From NCBI GenBank assembly GCA_024138025.1, contig JAMXBD010003381.1, forward strand, positions 1 through 64,000: a stretch of DNA of 64,000 bases. Direction: 5' to 3'. Below, piece by piece: positions 23,524 to 33,679 of the stretch. Each line of letters begins with the position of its first letter. Within the stretch, counting starts at the first letter, position 1. The stretch comes from Combretum micranthum (Eukaryota > Streptophyta > Magnoliopsida > Myrtales > Combretaceae). The position numbers and the translations under genes were made by a program. The notes under the pieces were generated by a model that worked only from the letters and a program-made list of their open reading frames with translations, made no database searches and was not told the DNA's origin.

Positions 23524-24596
23524 CTAGAAGAGCGCCGTCATCTTGACGGACAAACTGGCTGAGGTACTCCTCACTGTCAATCTCCTCCTCCTAGTGGGTC
23601 GGACTAGGGCCTCATGGTCGTGCTTCTCACTTTCCTCCTCTCTTTCCACTCCTCGATCTTCTCCCGGATTCACTTCCCCTTCATTAACTCTCACTTCCGA
23701 CTCATTCACTTGATTCTTCTCTATCCCGAGTTCCTTCCTAAGCCCCTCATCCACAATCTCTATTTCCATGGGCTCAAGAGCCACGAGTTTGAGAACCACC
23801 TCATCAATCACTGGAGGACGTTCATCTTCAATGTAAAATATCTCTCCATAACAGGGGATCTATTCAGGCTCTCTTCTTCCACTATCGCGAATCTCTAAGG
23901 CTTGGTGAAATCCCAAACAACATGATTAGGTTTCGGGTTCATTTCTCCCTCCAATTCTATGGGTGGGGTAGGGGTTCGGGGTACCACATTCTCGGCCCAA
24001 TTAAGGTCCTCCTTGGGATCCTCTTCTTCCTTCTCTTCTTCCTCTTCTTCCTCATTCTCATTACCCTCCTCCGATACAGGTGCATTATTTAACTGCGTGC
24101 CCACATCCCTAGCTGGTGGAGGTGGGATGGTTATATGAGGTAGGAGGATATTTAGGTAAACAGCATTCCATACAATATGATTCCATGCATCGGCTATGTT
24201 CCAATCATGGTGGTCGGAAAGATTATCGTGAGCATATACATACAATGGTCCTATGGTGATCTACACCCTAAAGTCTAGAGGGGTCGGGTTCCCTTCGTTC
24301 TTCAAAATAAAGATAGCCTCCCTAGTCATGGGCTCATGCCCATACTCCACCATAACTCTCTTTAGAGTGTATATGGTCTCTAATTTAGTCCAGCTCCTCC
24401 TTCTCATTGGATCATATCTCAATTGATCAATCACCGCTGACTATCTCGTATATCTCAATCCTTCCTTCCATAATCTAAACATCTCCCCTATGGTCTGGGG
24501 ACCTCCTTGCCAAAGCAAAGTCTTCACACAATTCCCTTAATCTCAGTCGGTACTCCACTAAGGTTTCATCATTTCCTTTGGTAAAGTTTCTAGGAC
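23524..24596 (-). pseudogene. ORF upstream of gag in element B, unrecognised
   Basis: Minus-strand frames from about 24500 down to 23524 give a nearly continuous reading. There is a Lys/Arg-rich helical part (24430-24330), a middle part with NDHVVWNAVYL-like residues (the open piece at 24245-23895), a run of about 15 acidic residues (EEEEEEEKEEEDPKED), and a second acidic piece (23811-23524) ending in Arg-rich RPTRRRRLTV. A few stops or shifts break it. It sits between PBS and gag, where most Tekay-type elements have only leader. I recognise no domain. It could be captured host sequence, a lineage-specific accessory ORF, or remains of another insertion. Coding status is inferred from frame length only. 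Confidence 0.45.
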
Positions 24597-24744
24597 GCTC
24601 ATGGGTCTCATCCAAGGAGACCTACAACAAGAGAAGACTCCGAATTAGCCTAACAAAAATAGATGTTTTTAACTCCATTTTAACCTATTAATTAACTTCT
24701 AGGTTCAATTACTTTTAGTTCTATTGTCCTGCTTTATAACCTAG

Positions 24745-24756
24745 TGCTTGATACCA
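24745..24756 (-). other. Degenerate primer binding site of element B
   Basis: The minus strand reads TGGTATCAAGCA nine bases after the LTR end, a decayed version of the tRNA-iMet site TGGTATCAGAGC. Confidence 0.65.
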
Positions 24757-24764
24757 ACTTAAAC

Positions 24765-25357
24765 TGTCACGCCCCATAGGGGTATCCTAAATGTAACAGT
24801 CCGCCACATGCTATATAAGACTCTTGAATTACTATTCGAGTCTTTCGGGAGTCTTGTATAGATGTAAGGCATCCCTTTACAATAATAGAATACTCTATTC
24901 AATGGAGTTAAAGAATTTAATTCGGCATTCAATAGCATTAGATAATAAATCAAAACGCATAGGCAATAGGTTACAAATTCTAAGGGGCATTCCCCCGCAA
25001 AAGAATATTTAAAGGTCCATTATAGTCATCCAGAGTCTCTTGGTTTCCTGTGGAAGTCTAAACAAATCTGAATACAACTTCTATAAGAAACGCTTAGCTC
25101 ATGTACCTGAGCTGTAGCCTGTCTCGGTTAAAGCCATATAAACTCGTGCTACAATAGATAAAAACTATAGGGGTGTAAGCTATACTAGCTTTGTGAGTGA
25201 AAACTTCCATGATCACAATTATAACACATCAATCAAACAAGTGATCAATCAGATAAATGATATGCATCAAATACATGAATTCAACAAACATATGACCAGC
25301 TAGAAATCATACGTGGATAGACTTGCGCCCTCCATCCCGGGTTAGCGGATTAATGAA
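24765..25357 (-). repeat. Element B 5' LTR, piece 1 (3' end of LTR)
   Basis: It begins on the plus strand with TGTCACGCCCC at the PBS side. It is interrupted after 25357 by element C; the sequence resumes at 40612. The uninterrupted order matches LTRs K and D (GCCCTCCATCCCGGGTTAGC ... ATTAATGAAT). Confidence 0.85.
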
Positions 25358-28091
25358 TGTCGAGCCTGGATTTTTTCCAATTATCTGATTCATTTCTCCT
25401 AACCCGATTCACATTAAACCCGAACCCATTTAACATGAATCCTCGACTAGGGGTTAAAAGAAATTTTAATTTTTTTGAAAACTTTTTAGAGTCGCCACCC
25501 GATATAAATGGGAAAAAATAAAAAGCTAGGATCAATGGGTCGGTTGACCTCTAACTTAGCTACTAGTCTGCGAAAATTTGATTTAAAAAATCAACTTTAA
25601 AACCAGATATCATGGATTCGGGGGCTAACCTATTAAAACCAAATGGTTACCACTTTTGGAATTTTAAACTTATAATTTATCATTTTCATGCTCAAAAAAC
25701 TTCACATAATATATTATAACAAAAATTCACAAATCACATTATTCATTTTTTTTATGTGCTTTTCTTCATTTTTATTTATTTTTTTTTAATATGAATATCA
25801 ACAAAAACATATTATATTTACAAAATATTTATTCACAAAAACAAAAAAAAACATTTTTATTTTTTTTTATGTCATCCCGCAGGTGCCTACGTACTCGCTA
25901 ATCGAGATCAGACAAAACGTAATTCTTTAAAAAAAATTTTAATTTTGTTGGTCAATTTTAATTTTTGAACTATTCTCAATTTAAGTTCATTAAATTTTAT
26001 ATTTTTATGACAATCATTTTTTATGGTCCTATGATCTAATCGATTGATTTTCATTTCATGAAAACATATTTTTCTAAGTCCAAAAATCATTTTTTTATTA
26101 TTTTATTTTTTTAAAAAAATTTGGTTTTGGAAAATCCAATTTTATCATTTTATTTATTTTTTTTATTTATTTTATTTTTATTTTTATTTTTTATTTTTAT
26201 TTTTTAAAAAAATCATCACAAATTCACAACTTATACAGAATATTTTCATAATATATTTAAAATTATTTTTCATGCATTAAATACACATTTTCTAAAAGCA
26301 ATTTATGTATAAATACATACTAAAATATTCAAAAAAATATCAAAAATAATCAAAAAATAAATTTATATAAAAAATAATTATTTTGATTTTTCTGGATTTT
26401 TCTGTATTATTCTGAATTTTTTCTGAATTTTTTTATGAATTTTTATGAATTTTTTACTATTTTTTACTATTTTTATTATTTTCTGAAATTAATTATATAA
26501 TAAATATCAATAAAATAATGCGAATTACCTGGACCGTTGATGAAGCGGAGAGATCTGGAGGTCGATCGTTGACTGATCCTGACCGTCTGAGGAATTGACC
26601 AGATTGGGGCGTTGATCGAGATGCTTAAATCTGGGCCGTTTGATTTGCTTTGATTGAATCTGATCCCTGATCTGCTTGATCAAATCTGGACCGTCTGATT
26701 TGGATGATTGAATCTGGCGGGCCGCTGACCTGCTTGATCAAATCTGGACCGTCTGATCTGGATGATTGAATAGGCCGTTGATTTGCTTGATTAAAATCTG
26801 GACCGTCTGATCTGGATGATTGAATCTGGGCGTTGATCTGCTTGATCAAATCTGGACCGTCTGATTGGATGATTGAATCTGGGCCGTCTGATCTAGGCTG
26901 ACCGTTGACCGACGACCGTTGACCGTTGACCGATGACCGGCCGGGTTGGACTTCGGATTTTCGGGTCGGATTTCCGGTCGGATCTGACCCGATCGGGCGA
27001 AGAAGACGAAGTCGCGACTTTTCGAGGAGGATTCCGACGGCTCTGGTGGTTGTCGGCGGCTGGGAGTTTGTCGGCCCAACTCCTATGATGGTTGCGCGTC
27101 CGCTGGTGGTGGTGGTTTGCGCCCAGAACCACCGTAGACGGCGGTTCGATATGGTGGTTGCCGGCGGCTCGATATGGTGGTTGCCGGCGATCCGATTTTG
27201 AAAAATAAAAAAAATTTGCAGAGATGATTTTGAACAAATTGATCAAATTAAAGCACACTTGATCACTTTAAACTTGTTCCTAAAGCTCCTTAACCACTCA
27301 AATTGAATCAAAAATAATTTGAAATTTTCAAATTTCGAATTTTCTCTCTAAGAACCCTAATTTTCGAAATTTTCGAATTCACTCATTCTGATTGTGTTTG
27401 TTGAAATTGACTTGTGCCTTTTGCTCCTAGGACCCCCTATTTATAGGTTGCAAGCTCAATGTTACGTTTCGTTCAGTTTCAAAAATGAATCGATTTTTGC
27501 CTTTTGATTTTTCACGAATTTAATTCGAAAATTCGTGATTAATTTGCTTGAAACTGATGAATTGATGATTGATTTCTCATATTCTTCATCAAATCATTTA
27601 ATATGGGTAGATGATTCATCCAATTTTTCATTCAATTCTTGTAACTCCTCATTTAAGTGCAATTGAATGTTTTTACAAATTGAATTTTTTCCCAATTTTT
27701 TTAGCACGAATTTTGTGACTTTTGGGTTGTTTTTGTTCATGAATTGTGCACTAATCTTTCATATTCCATAACCACTTTGCAATTGCTTCATCAATTTCAA
27801 CAATTAATGTTGTTTTGTCAGTTAAAAACTGATGCAAAGTAAGGCAAAAGTCACTTTGAGAAAGATGAAAAGACAAAAATGATAAAAAGGCAAAAAATTT
27901 GCCTTTGCTAGGGTTTGAACCTGTGTTCTTGAGCTTGGGTATGTGTGTGGGTCAATGTGTTTAACCAACAGGCCATTTGGCCTGTGCCTTGATCACTTAG
28001 CCAACTTCATCAATACTTAATTAAGGCTCTTGGAAAATGAGTTTAATTAAATTTAAGCCTTAATTAATTGGGCAAAAATTGGGTGTCTACA
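25358..28091 (-). repeat. Element C 3' LTR (2734 bp)
   Basis: On the plus strand it runs from TGTCGAGCCTGG to GGGTGTCTACA. It pairs with 37941-40606 along the full length; differences are mainly small indels in A/T runs. The segment 26625-26900 holds about five tandem units of roughly 60 bp (GATCAAATCTGGACCGTCTG, then TGGATGATTGAATCTGG). GC-rich DNA at 26890-27190 precedes an AT-rich end. Confidence 0.93.
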
Positions 28092-28107
28092 GCTGCCCCT
28101 CTTTGTG
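28092..28107 (-). other. Element C polypurine tract
   Basis: The minus strand reads ACAAAGAGGGGCAGC directly before the LTR start TGTAGACACCC. Confidence 0.8.
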
Positions 28108-28202
28108 GTAAAGTTTGAACAAAACTTTTGCCACAAAGACAAAAAGATAACCAATTTTTACTTAGCTTCTCCTTCCAAATTTTATTTAAGGAGATTTTTA
28201 TC

Positions 28203-28533
28203 TTGTGCTAAACTATCTGTCGAGTTTAAACTTTGAGATTTGCTAGGTCAACTGTCGGACCTAGACTTAGAAAATGATAGACCATCTGTCGGGTCTATAT
28301 TTTGAAAAAATGATAGGCCATCTGTCGGACCTATGGGCTTTGGTTTGGTCATTTGCCGGACCTATGGGCTTTGGTTAGGTCATTTGCCGGACCTAGGGCT
28401 TTGGTTAGGTCATTTGCCGGACCTATGGGCTTTGGTTAGGTCATTTGCCGGACTTATGGGCTTTGGTTAGGTCATTTGCCGGACCTATGGGCTTTGGTTA
28501 GGTCATTTGCCGGACCTATGGGCTTTGGTTTTG
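28203..28533. repeat. 31 bp tandem array in element C 3' UTR
   Basis: The plus strand shows seven units with the word GGACCTATGGGCTTTGG starting at 28327, 28358, 28389, 28419, 28450, 28481 and 28512, a period of 30-31 bp. Looser copies (GTCGGACCTAG, GTCGGGTCTAT) reach back to about 28203, so the array has a decayed edge. Confidence 0.92.
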
Positions 28534-28789
28534 GTCACCATCTGGAATGGATGGATTTCTGACTTCTGTCTTGATCACCATCTTGGATAGATTTCTGAAT
28601 TTTGTCTTGATGAATTTCTGAATTCTGTCTGGATCACCATCTTTAGTGGATGGATTTCTGAATTCTGTCTTGATCACTATCTTAGATAGATTCCTGAATT
28701 TTGTCTTGATCACTATCTTGAGTGAATGAATTTCTGAATTCTGTCTTGATCACCATCTTTAGTGGATGGATTTCTGAATTTTGTCTTCA
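28534..28789. repeat. 36-40 bp tandem array in element C 3' UTR
   Basis: About seven units read GATCACCATCT, then GGATGGATTTCTGAATTCTG, then TCTT. They alternate between a longer form (with GTGGATGGATTT) and a shorter form (with GATAGATTTC). The array follows the 31 bp array without a gap. Confidence 0.9.
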
Positions 28790-29097
28790 CCTTGAAAGTA
28801 TGGATTTTGTGTTTGGTCAGTACTAGACTATCTGTTGAGTCTAGACTAAGGGGTACTTGTGAATTTTTAGTCCACTGGGAGTTTTTTATGATAATTTTGG
28901 TTCCATATCCAAAAAACATGCTTCAATTTTCTATCAAAATTAGTTATCCTTGCAGTAATATTTTCTTTCAAAGTAAGAACAATCAATAGACCAAACTGTA
29001 TAAATGCATTCAGTCAGTATTATAAGATGCTCGAACTTCTTTGTCTGATGATTCAAATGGTGTTTGGCTGTAAATTTATTTGGAAGAATTTTGTGGG

Positions 29098-29216
29098 TTA
29101 GGCTTTGATTTGACTTTAAAGAATTTCAGGCTTTGATTTGACTTCAGAGAATTTCAGGGTTTGATTCGACTTCAGAGAATTTCAGGGTTTGATCCGACTT
29201 TAGGGAATTTCAGGGA
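29098..29216. repeat. 28-29 bp tandem array in element C 3' UTR
   Basis: Four units of GGCTTTGATTTGACTT followed by CAGAGAATTTCA, close to the integrase end. The sequence differs from the other two arrays. Confidence 0.88.
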
Positions 29217-29257
29217 TATCAACTTTGTTTATAATTAATAAAAATAAAACAAATTGA

Positions 29258-30480
29258 TCACTTGAAATGACAAATTTTATTGATCAAGGATAATATAACT
29301 TTACAGCATCTGAGTTCACAGGATCCTTTAAATCGGGTCCATTCATTTGGGAAAGGATTAATGCTCCTCCCGACAAGACCTTCTTCACTATATGGTCCTT
29401 CATAATTTGGTGTGAACTTTCCTCTGGAATCTTGCACATTTGGCAGCATTTTTCTCAGAACCAAATCACCTTCTTGGAAATTTCTTAGCTTAACTTTCTT
29501 ATTAAATGCTCTAGCCATCCTTTGTTGATATAATTGACCATGACACATGGCAGTCAATCTTTTTTCATCTAAAAGATTTAACTGTTCAATTCTTTGTCTA
29601 ACCCATTCAGCTTCTTCGAGCTCTGTTTCAGCCAGCACTCGGAGCGAAGGAATCTCAACTTCTACTGGTAAAACGGCTTCAGTTCCATATACCAGGGAAT
29701 AGGGCGTTGCCCCAGTTGACACTCTTACAGAGGTTCGATACGCCATTAATGCTAATGGGAGTATTTCATGCCAATCCTTGTATGCAATTGTCATCTTCTC
29801 AATGATTCTCTTGATGTTTTTGTTGGCGGCTTCTACTGCTCCATTCATCTGTGGGCGATATGGAGTGGAATTCCGGTGTTTAATCTTGAATTGCTGACAT
29901 AGATCAGTCATTGCATTGTTGTTCAGGTTTGTACCATTATCGGTAATGATACTTTCTGGAGTTCCATATCGAGCAATGATATCTCTTTTGATGAATCGCA
30001 CCACAACGGCTTTTGTCACACTGGCGTATGAAGCAGCTTCAACCCACTTGGTGAAGTAATCGATGCAACTAGTATGAATCGATGACCATTTGAAGCTTTT
30101 GGCGAAATTGGCCCAATTACATCTATTCCCCATATTGAGAACGGCCATGGTGTTGACATTGACTGTAATTCCTTCGGAGGAGCATTTATCTTGTTTGCGT
30201 AAATTTGACATAAATGACAAGATCTCACATGTTTGATACAGTCTGATTCCATGGTTAACCAGAAATATCCTAGCCTCATAATTTTTTTAGCTAGCATATA
30301 TCCGTTCATATGAGGTCCACATACTCCCTCATGAACTTCTTCCATTAATTTTTGAGCTTCTTTTTCATCTACACATCTCAACAGGGTTGTATCGAATGAC
30401 CTTCTGTATAGGTATCTCCGCTTAACAAAAAATGACTTGCCAGACGCCTCAATGATTTCTGATCCTTTTTTGTAGCACAC
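29258..30480 (-). pseudogene. pol: Integrase of element C (frameshifted)
   Basis: The frame 30480-30016 carries the zinc-binding domain (HEGVCGPHMNG and CHLCQIY, an H-H-C-C site) and the first catalytic Asp (WGIDVIGPISP). After an overlap with a shift near 30050, the frame 30220-29258 carries the second Asp (IITDNGTN), Glu (NGAVEAANKNIKR) and the C-terminal region (FQEGDLVLRKMLP, YEGPY). The DDE triad is present. Integrase joins the cDNA ends to host DNA. No chromodomain is seen at the end, as expected for the Tat/Ogre group. The last 40 codons may be out of frame. Confidence 0.9.
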
Positions 30481-30992
30481 TCAGGATAGCTACCTGTTTG
30501 CAAGAAAATTTTGATATCTTGAAACCATGGTTCGTTTGATTCAATCACAGCACAGAATGCGGGTTCACTTCTTATTCGGACTTGCAAAGGTTGTATTCTT
30601 ACTCCTTCAGTGAATTGGATCAAAGAGGCCAGAGTAGCCAATGCATCAGCAAATTGATTCTGAGTTCTCGGCACATAAGTGAAGGAAATTTCTTTGAATC
30701 TTCCTGCTAACTCAGCCAAGTGATTATGATAAGGAATCAACTTGGGATCCTTAGTTTTGAACTCGCCTCGAGTTTGGAAAATGATAAGTGATGAATCTCC
30801 AAACACTTCGAGCTCCTCGATATTCATTTGAATTGCCATTTCTAATCCCATGATGCATGCCTCGTATTCCGCTACATTATTTGTGTAAGGAAACATTAAT
30901 CTGGCTGATGCCGGGAACTGTTCTTCTTTTGGTGAGATAAGGACTGCCCCTATTCCACACCCGTATACGTTGGCTGCTCCATCGAAATACAA
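30378..30992 (-). CDS. pol: Archaeal-type RNase H domain of element C
   Basis: An open frame of 204 codons starts with MYFDGAANVYGCGIGAVL, with the first catalytic Asp in YFDGA. It continues with NNVAEYEACIMGLEMA (Glu), VFGDSSLII (Asp) and NQFADALATLASL (last Asp), so all four acidic positions are kept. This is the additional RNase H that Tat/Ogre elements carry between the normal RNase H and the integrase. It degrades RNA in RNA-DNA hybrids. The frame runs on into the integrase N-terminal linker before a shift. The methionine is internal to the polyprotein rather than a true start. Confidence 0.92.
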   Translation of the reverse strand: MYFDGAANVYGCGIGAVLISPKEEQFPASARLMFPYTNNVAEYEACIMGLEMAIQMNIEELEVFGDSSLIIFQTRGEFKTKDPKLIPYHNHLAELAGRFKEISFTYVPRTQNQFADALATLASLIQFTEGVRIQPLQVRIRSEPAFCAVIESNEPWFQDIKIFLQTGSYPECATKKDQKSLRRLASHFLLSGDTYTEGHSIQPC

Positions 30993-31135
30993 CTTCCAAC
31001 TGTTGCTTTCGACTTCTGTTTCTGTTATTCTGATGCCTTCATCTGGAAACTGATCTTGTTCCTTTAATTCTTCATCATCAACTGGGCTTTCTGCGAGTTG
31101 ATCAGCTAAAACTTGTCCTTTGACTGAACTTTGAC

Positions 31136-31631
31136 TTACATAATGATATCAAATTCAGAAAGCAGCATCTGCCATTTCGAGATTCGACCAACCAAAGCCG
31201 GTTTGCGTGCTAAGTATCGCAATGGATCATGCTTCGTAATCAACTCGATCGAGTAAAAGAGCGTATACTGTCTAAGTCTGTGCATAACCCATACTAATGC
31301 ACAGCAGGTTTTTCTATCTCTGAATACTTTTGTTCTCCATTTGAGAATTTTTCTTAAGTAGTAAACAGCTCTTTCTTTTCCTTCCTCATCTTTTTGCCCG
31401 AGCACAACCCATGGATTCAGGAAGAATTGTCAAGTACAAGAACAACGGTTTCCCCGGTTTTGGAGTAACCAGTACTGGTGGATTCGTCAGATATTGCTTT
31501 ATCCGATTAAAGGCTTTTTCACATTCGTCATTCCATTCAATTAGGGCATTCTTCTTCAGCAGTTTAAACAGCGGTTGGCACTTATCAGTCAACTGTGATA
31601 TGAATCGAGCAATGTAATTCAATCTTCCCAA
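31136..31631 (-). pseudogene. pol: Standard RNase H domain of element C (frameshifted)
   Basis: Two overlapping frames carry the connection (LNYIARFISQLTDKCQPLFKL in the first) and the RNase H proper (YYLRKILKWRTKVF, RYLARKPALVGRISKW, LLSEFDI). A shift near 31400 falls close to the first catalytic Asp, whose region reads LPESMGCARAKR and no longer matches. This copy is probably inactive, unlike the second RNase H. Confidence 0.85.
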
Positions 31632-32705
31632 AGGCCTCTGATTTCTTTTAATGTTTTTGGTGGAGGCAAATCCTGAATCGCCTTGACTTTATCAGGATCG
31701 ATTTCTATCCCTTTTTGGCTAACCATGAATCCTAATAATTTTCCAGATGTCACTCCGAAAGTGCATTTTTCTGGATTCAATTTCAACTGAAACCTCCTTA
31801 ATCTTTCAAAAAGCTTCCTTAACACCACTACATGATCCTCTCCTTCCTTTGTCTTTGCGATCATGTCATCTACATATACTTCCACCTCTTTGTGCATCAT
31901 ATCATGAAGTATAGCAAGCATTGCTCGTTGATAAGTTGCCCCGGCATTCTTGAGACCAAAAGGCATGACTTTGTAACAAAAGGTTCCCCAGGCTGTAACG
32001 AATGTGGTTTTGACCTTATCTTCTTCGGCCATTAATATCTGATTATACCCTGAAAATCCATCCATGAATGAAAATAGATGATTTCCAGCGGTATTGTCCA
32101 CTAAAACATCGATGTGAGGCAATGGGAAATTATCTTTCGGGGTTGCTTTGTTTAGATCTCTGAAATCCACACAAATTCTCACTTTCCCGTTTTTCTTAAG
32201 CACTGGCACTATATTTGATACCCAATCCGAATAATCAGAAACCTCAATGAATCCTACTTCAAGCAACTTTTTTACTTCATCCTTGATTTGGAGGAGTAAA
32301 TCGGCCTAAATCGCCTTAATTTTTGCTTTATAGGTTTAAAATCCTCCTTTGTTGGCAATTTGTGAACCACAATGGATGGGTCTAAACCGGGCATATCGCT
32401 ATACGACCATGCAAAAACATCCAAGTATTCGGCTAGTAACTTGGTTAAATCTTGTGCCGTGCTCTCAGGCAATTTTCCCCCTATTCTCAGATTCCTAGGG
32501 TTTTCGCTTGTTCCCAAATTAATCACTTCAATGGTTTCGGGAATTTCAATCCTTCCTTGTTCAAAATTTTGCCAAATTTCTTGTGTTCTAAATTGATAAT
32601 CAATATCATCTTCAACGTCTAACCCAGTAGAGTTAGAGGTGATATTGATATTTTCATTAATTATACGCGCGAGATATCCCTGAACTTCATCACAATTGTC
32701 GGATC
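31619..32705 (-). pseudogene. pol: Reverse transcriptase of element C
   Basis: Two frames separated by one shift near 32268. The first (from 32705 or earlier) has WSYSDMPGLDPSIVVHKLP and KQKLRRFRP. The second (32266-31619) has VPVLKKNGKVRICVDFRDLN, FSFMDGFSGYNQI, MPFGLKNAGATYQRAM, and the catalytic YVDD at residues 131-134 of that frame, ending at GLLGFM-like residues and the primer grip. The domain is complete apart from the shift. RT copies the element RNA into DNA in the particle. Confidence 0.92.
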
Positions 32706-32857
32706 TGGTTGAATATGAATGAGGAATGTATGAGAATAGTGAAAGCACAAACAAAATAAATTTCATTAAACTGGGACGGTGTTTAAGTACACTTATTTGA
32801 GCATCACATAATACTGAAAAACACAAAACACAAATCTAGTCTTAGATAAGTTCTTAC
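32705..32857 (-). other. Possible intron between protease and RT of element C
   Basis: On the minus strand a GTAAGA donor at 32857 and a pyrimidine-rich CCAG acceptor ending at 32705 bound 153 bases. Ogre elements are known to splice an intron between protease and RT. The frame before the donor (about 32950-32858) is open. It is inferred from consensus only. Confidence 0.3.
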
Positions 32858-33125
32858 TTAAAAGACTTAATACTAGCGCAAGGCACAGAGAACCAATTTC
32901 TCAAGATCATTTCTTTGGATGAAGCATCTTCTTTGATATCATCTGGCTGCTGGATATGATGTGGCTTTGGAAAGGAATGGCTGATGTGAGGGATTTTGAT
33001 GATTGGATCATACTTCCTTGTCGAGCTTCCTCCTTCTCATTTGGTTTTTCATTTCTGCCACTTCAGCACAAGTGGGGGAATAACCAGTCCAAAGGTTCCC
33101 ACCTGAGTTTCTTTCTCATCATTCA

Positions 33126-33679
33126 TCATACAGACTTCGTCAAACATTTGGAGCCCGAAGTCTTCTTCTCCTTCTTTTCCAATGTAAGGGACAGCTTCTC
33201 CTTGTAAATGGCATAATCCTGTTCTCCCATAACAGTGATGAGTTGACCATTGGCTATGAACTTAACCTTCTGGTGCAGGCTTGATGGTATTGCCCTGGCA
33301 GCATGGATCCATGGTCTTCCCAACAGCAGATTGAATGTTCTGGGGATATCAATCACTTGGAAAGGAATAATGAAAGTTTGAGGCCCGATGGTGACTTCTA
33401 ACTCCACTTCACCTATTATATCTCTTTTTGATCCATCAAAAGCACGAACCACAGTAGAGCTTGGTTTGATGTCTGACGGTTCAATCCCAATAGGCTCAAA
33501 GTGGCTAAGGGGCACACATTCAAAGAGGATCCATTGTCTACTAATACTCGAGAGACGATCTTTCCACAGCTTTTGACTACGATGAAGAGGGCCTTGTTAT
33601 GTTGATCCTTCCTCTCCCAGTTCTTCAGATGAAAAATGATTTGCTCATTTGCAAAGATTGAGTCGATTATATGCCCCAA
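33126..33679 (-). pseudogene. pol: Aspartic protease of element C
   Basis: The frame 33679-33416 carries the active-site loop VLVDNGSSLNVCPLATL, with DNGS in place of the usual DTGS. A shift follows, and the frame 33515-33126 carries TVVRAFDGSKRDIIGEVEL and the C-terminal LLLGRPWIHAARAIPSSLH. The catalytic Asp is kept. A residue other than Thr after Asp is common in Tat/Ogre proteases. The protease matures the polyprotein. Confidence 0.85.

Noticed and set aside
26926..27201. Long ORFs on both strands in GC-rich DNA (also 39411-39736)
   Set aside because: They lie in the LTRs of element C, overlap in several frames, and owe their length to GC-rich DNA with few stops. No domain was seen.
28203..28533. 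Possible CRISPR array
   Set aside because: The 31 bp units are directly adjacent without spacers, within a plant retrotransposon; a simple tandem repeat.
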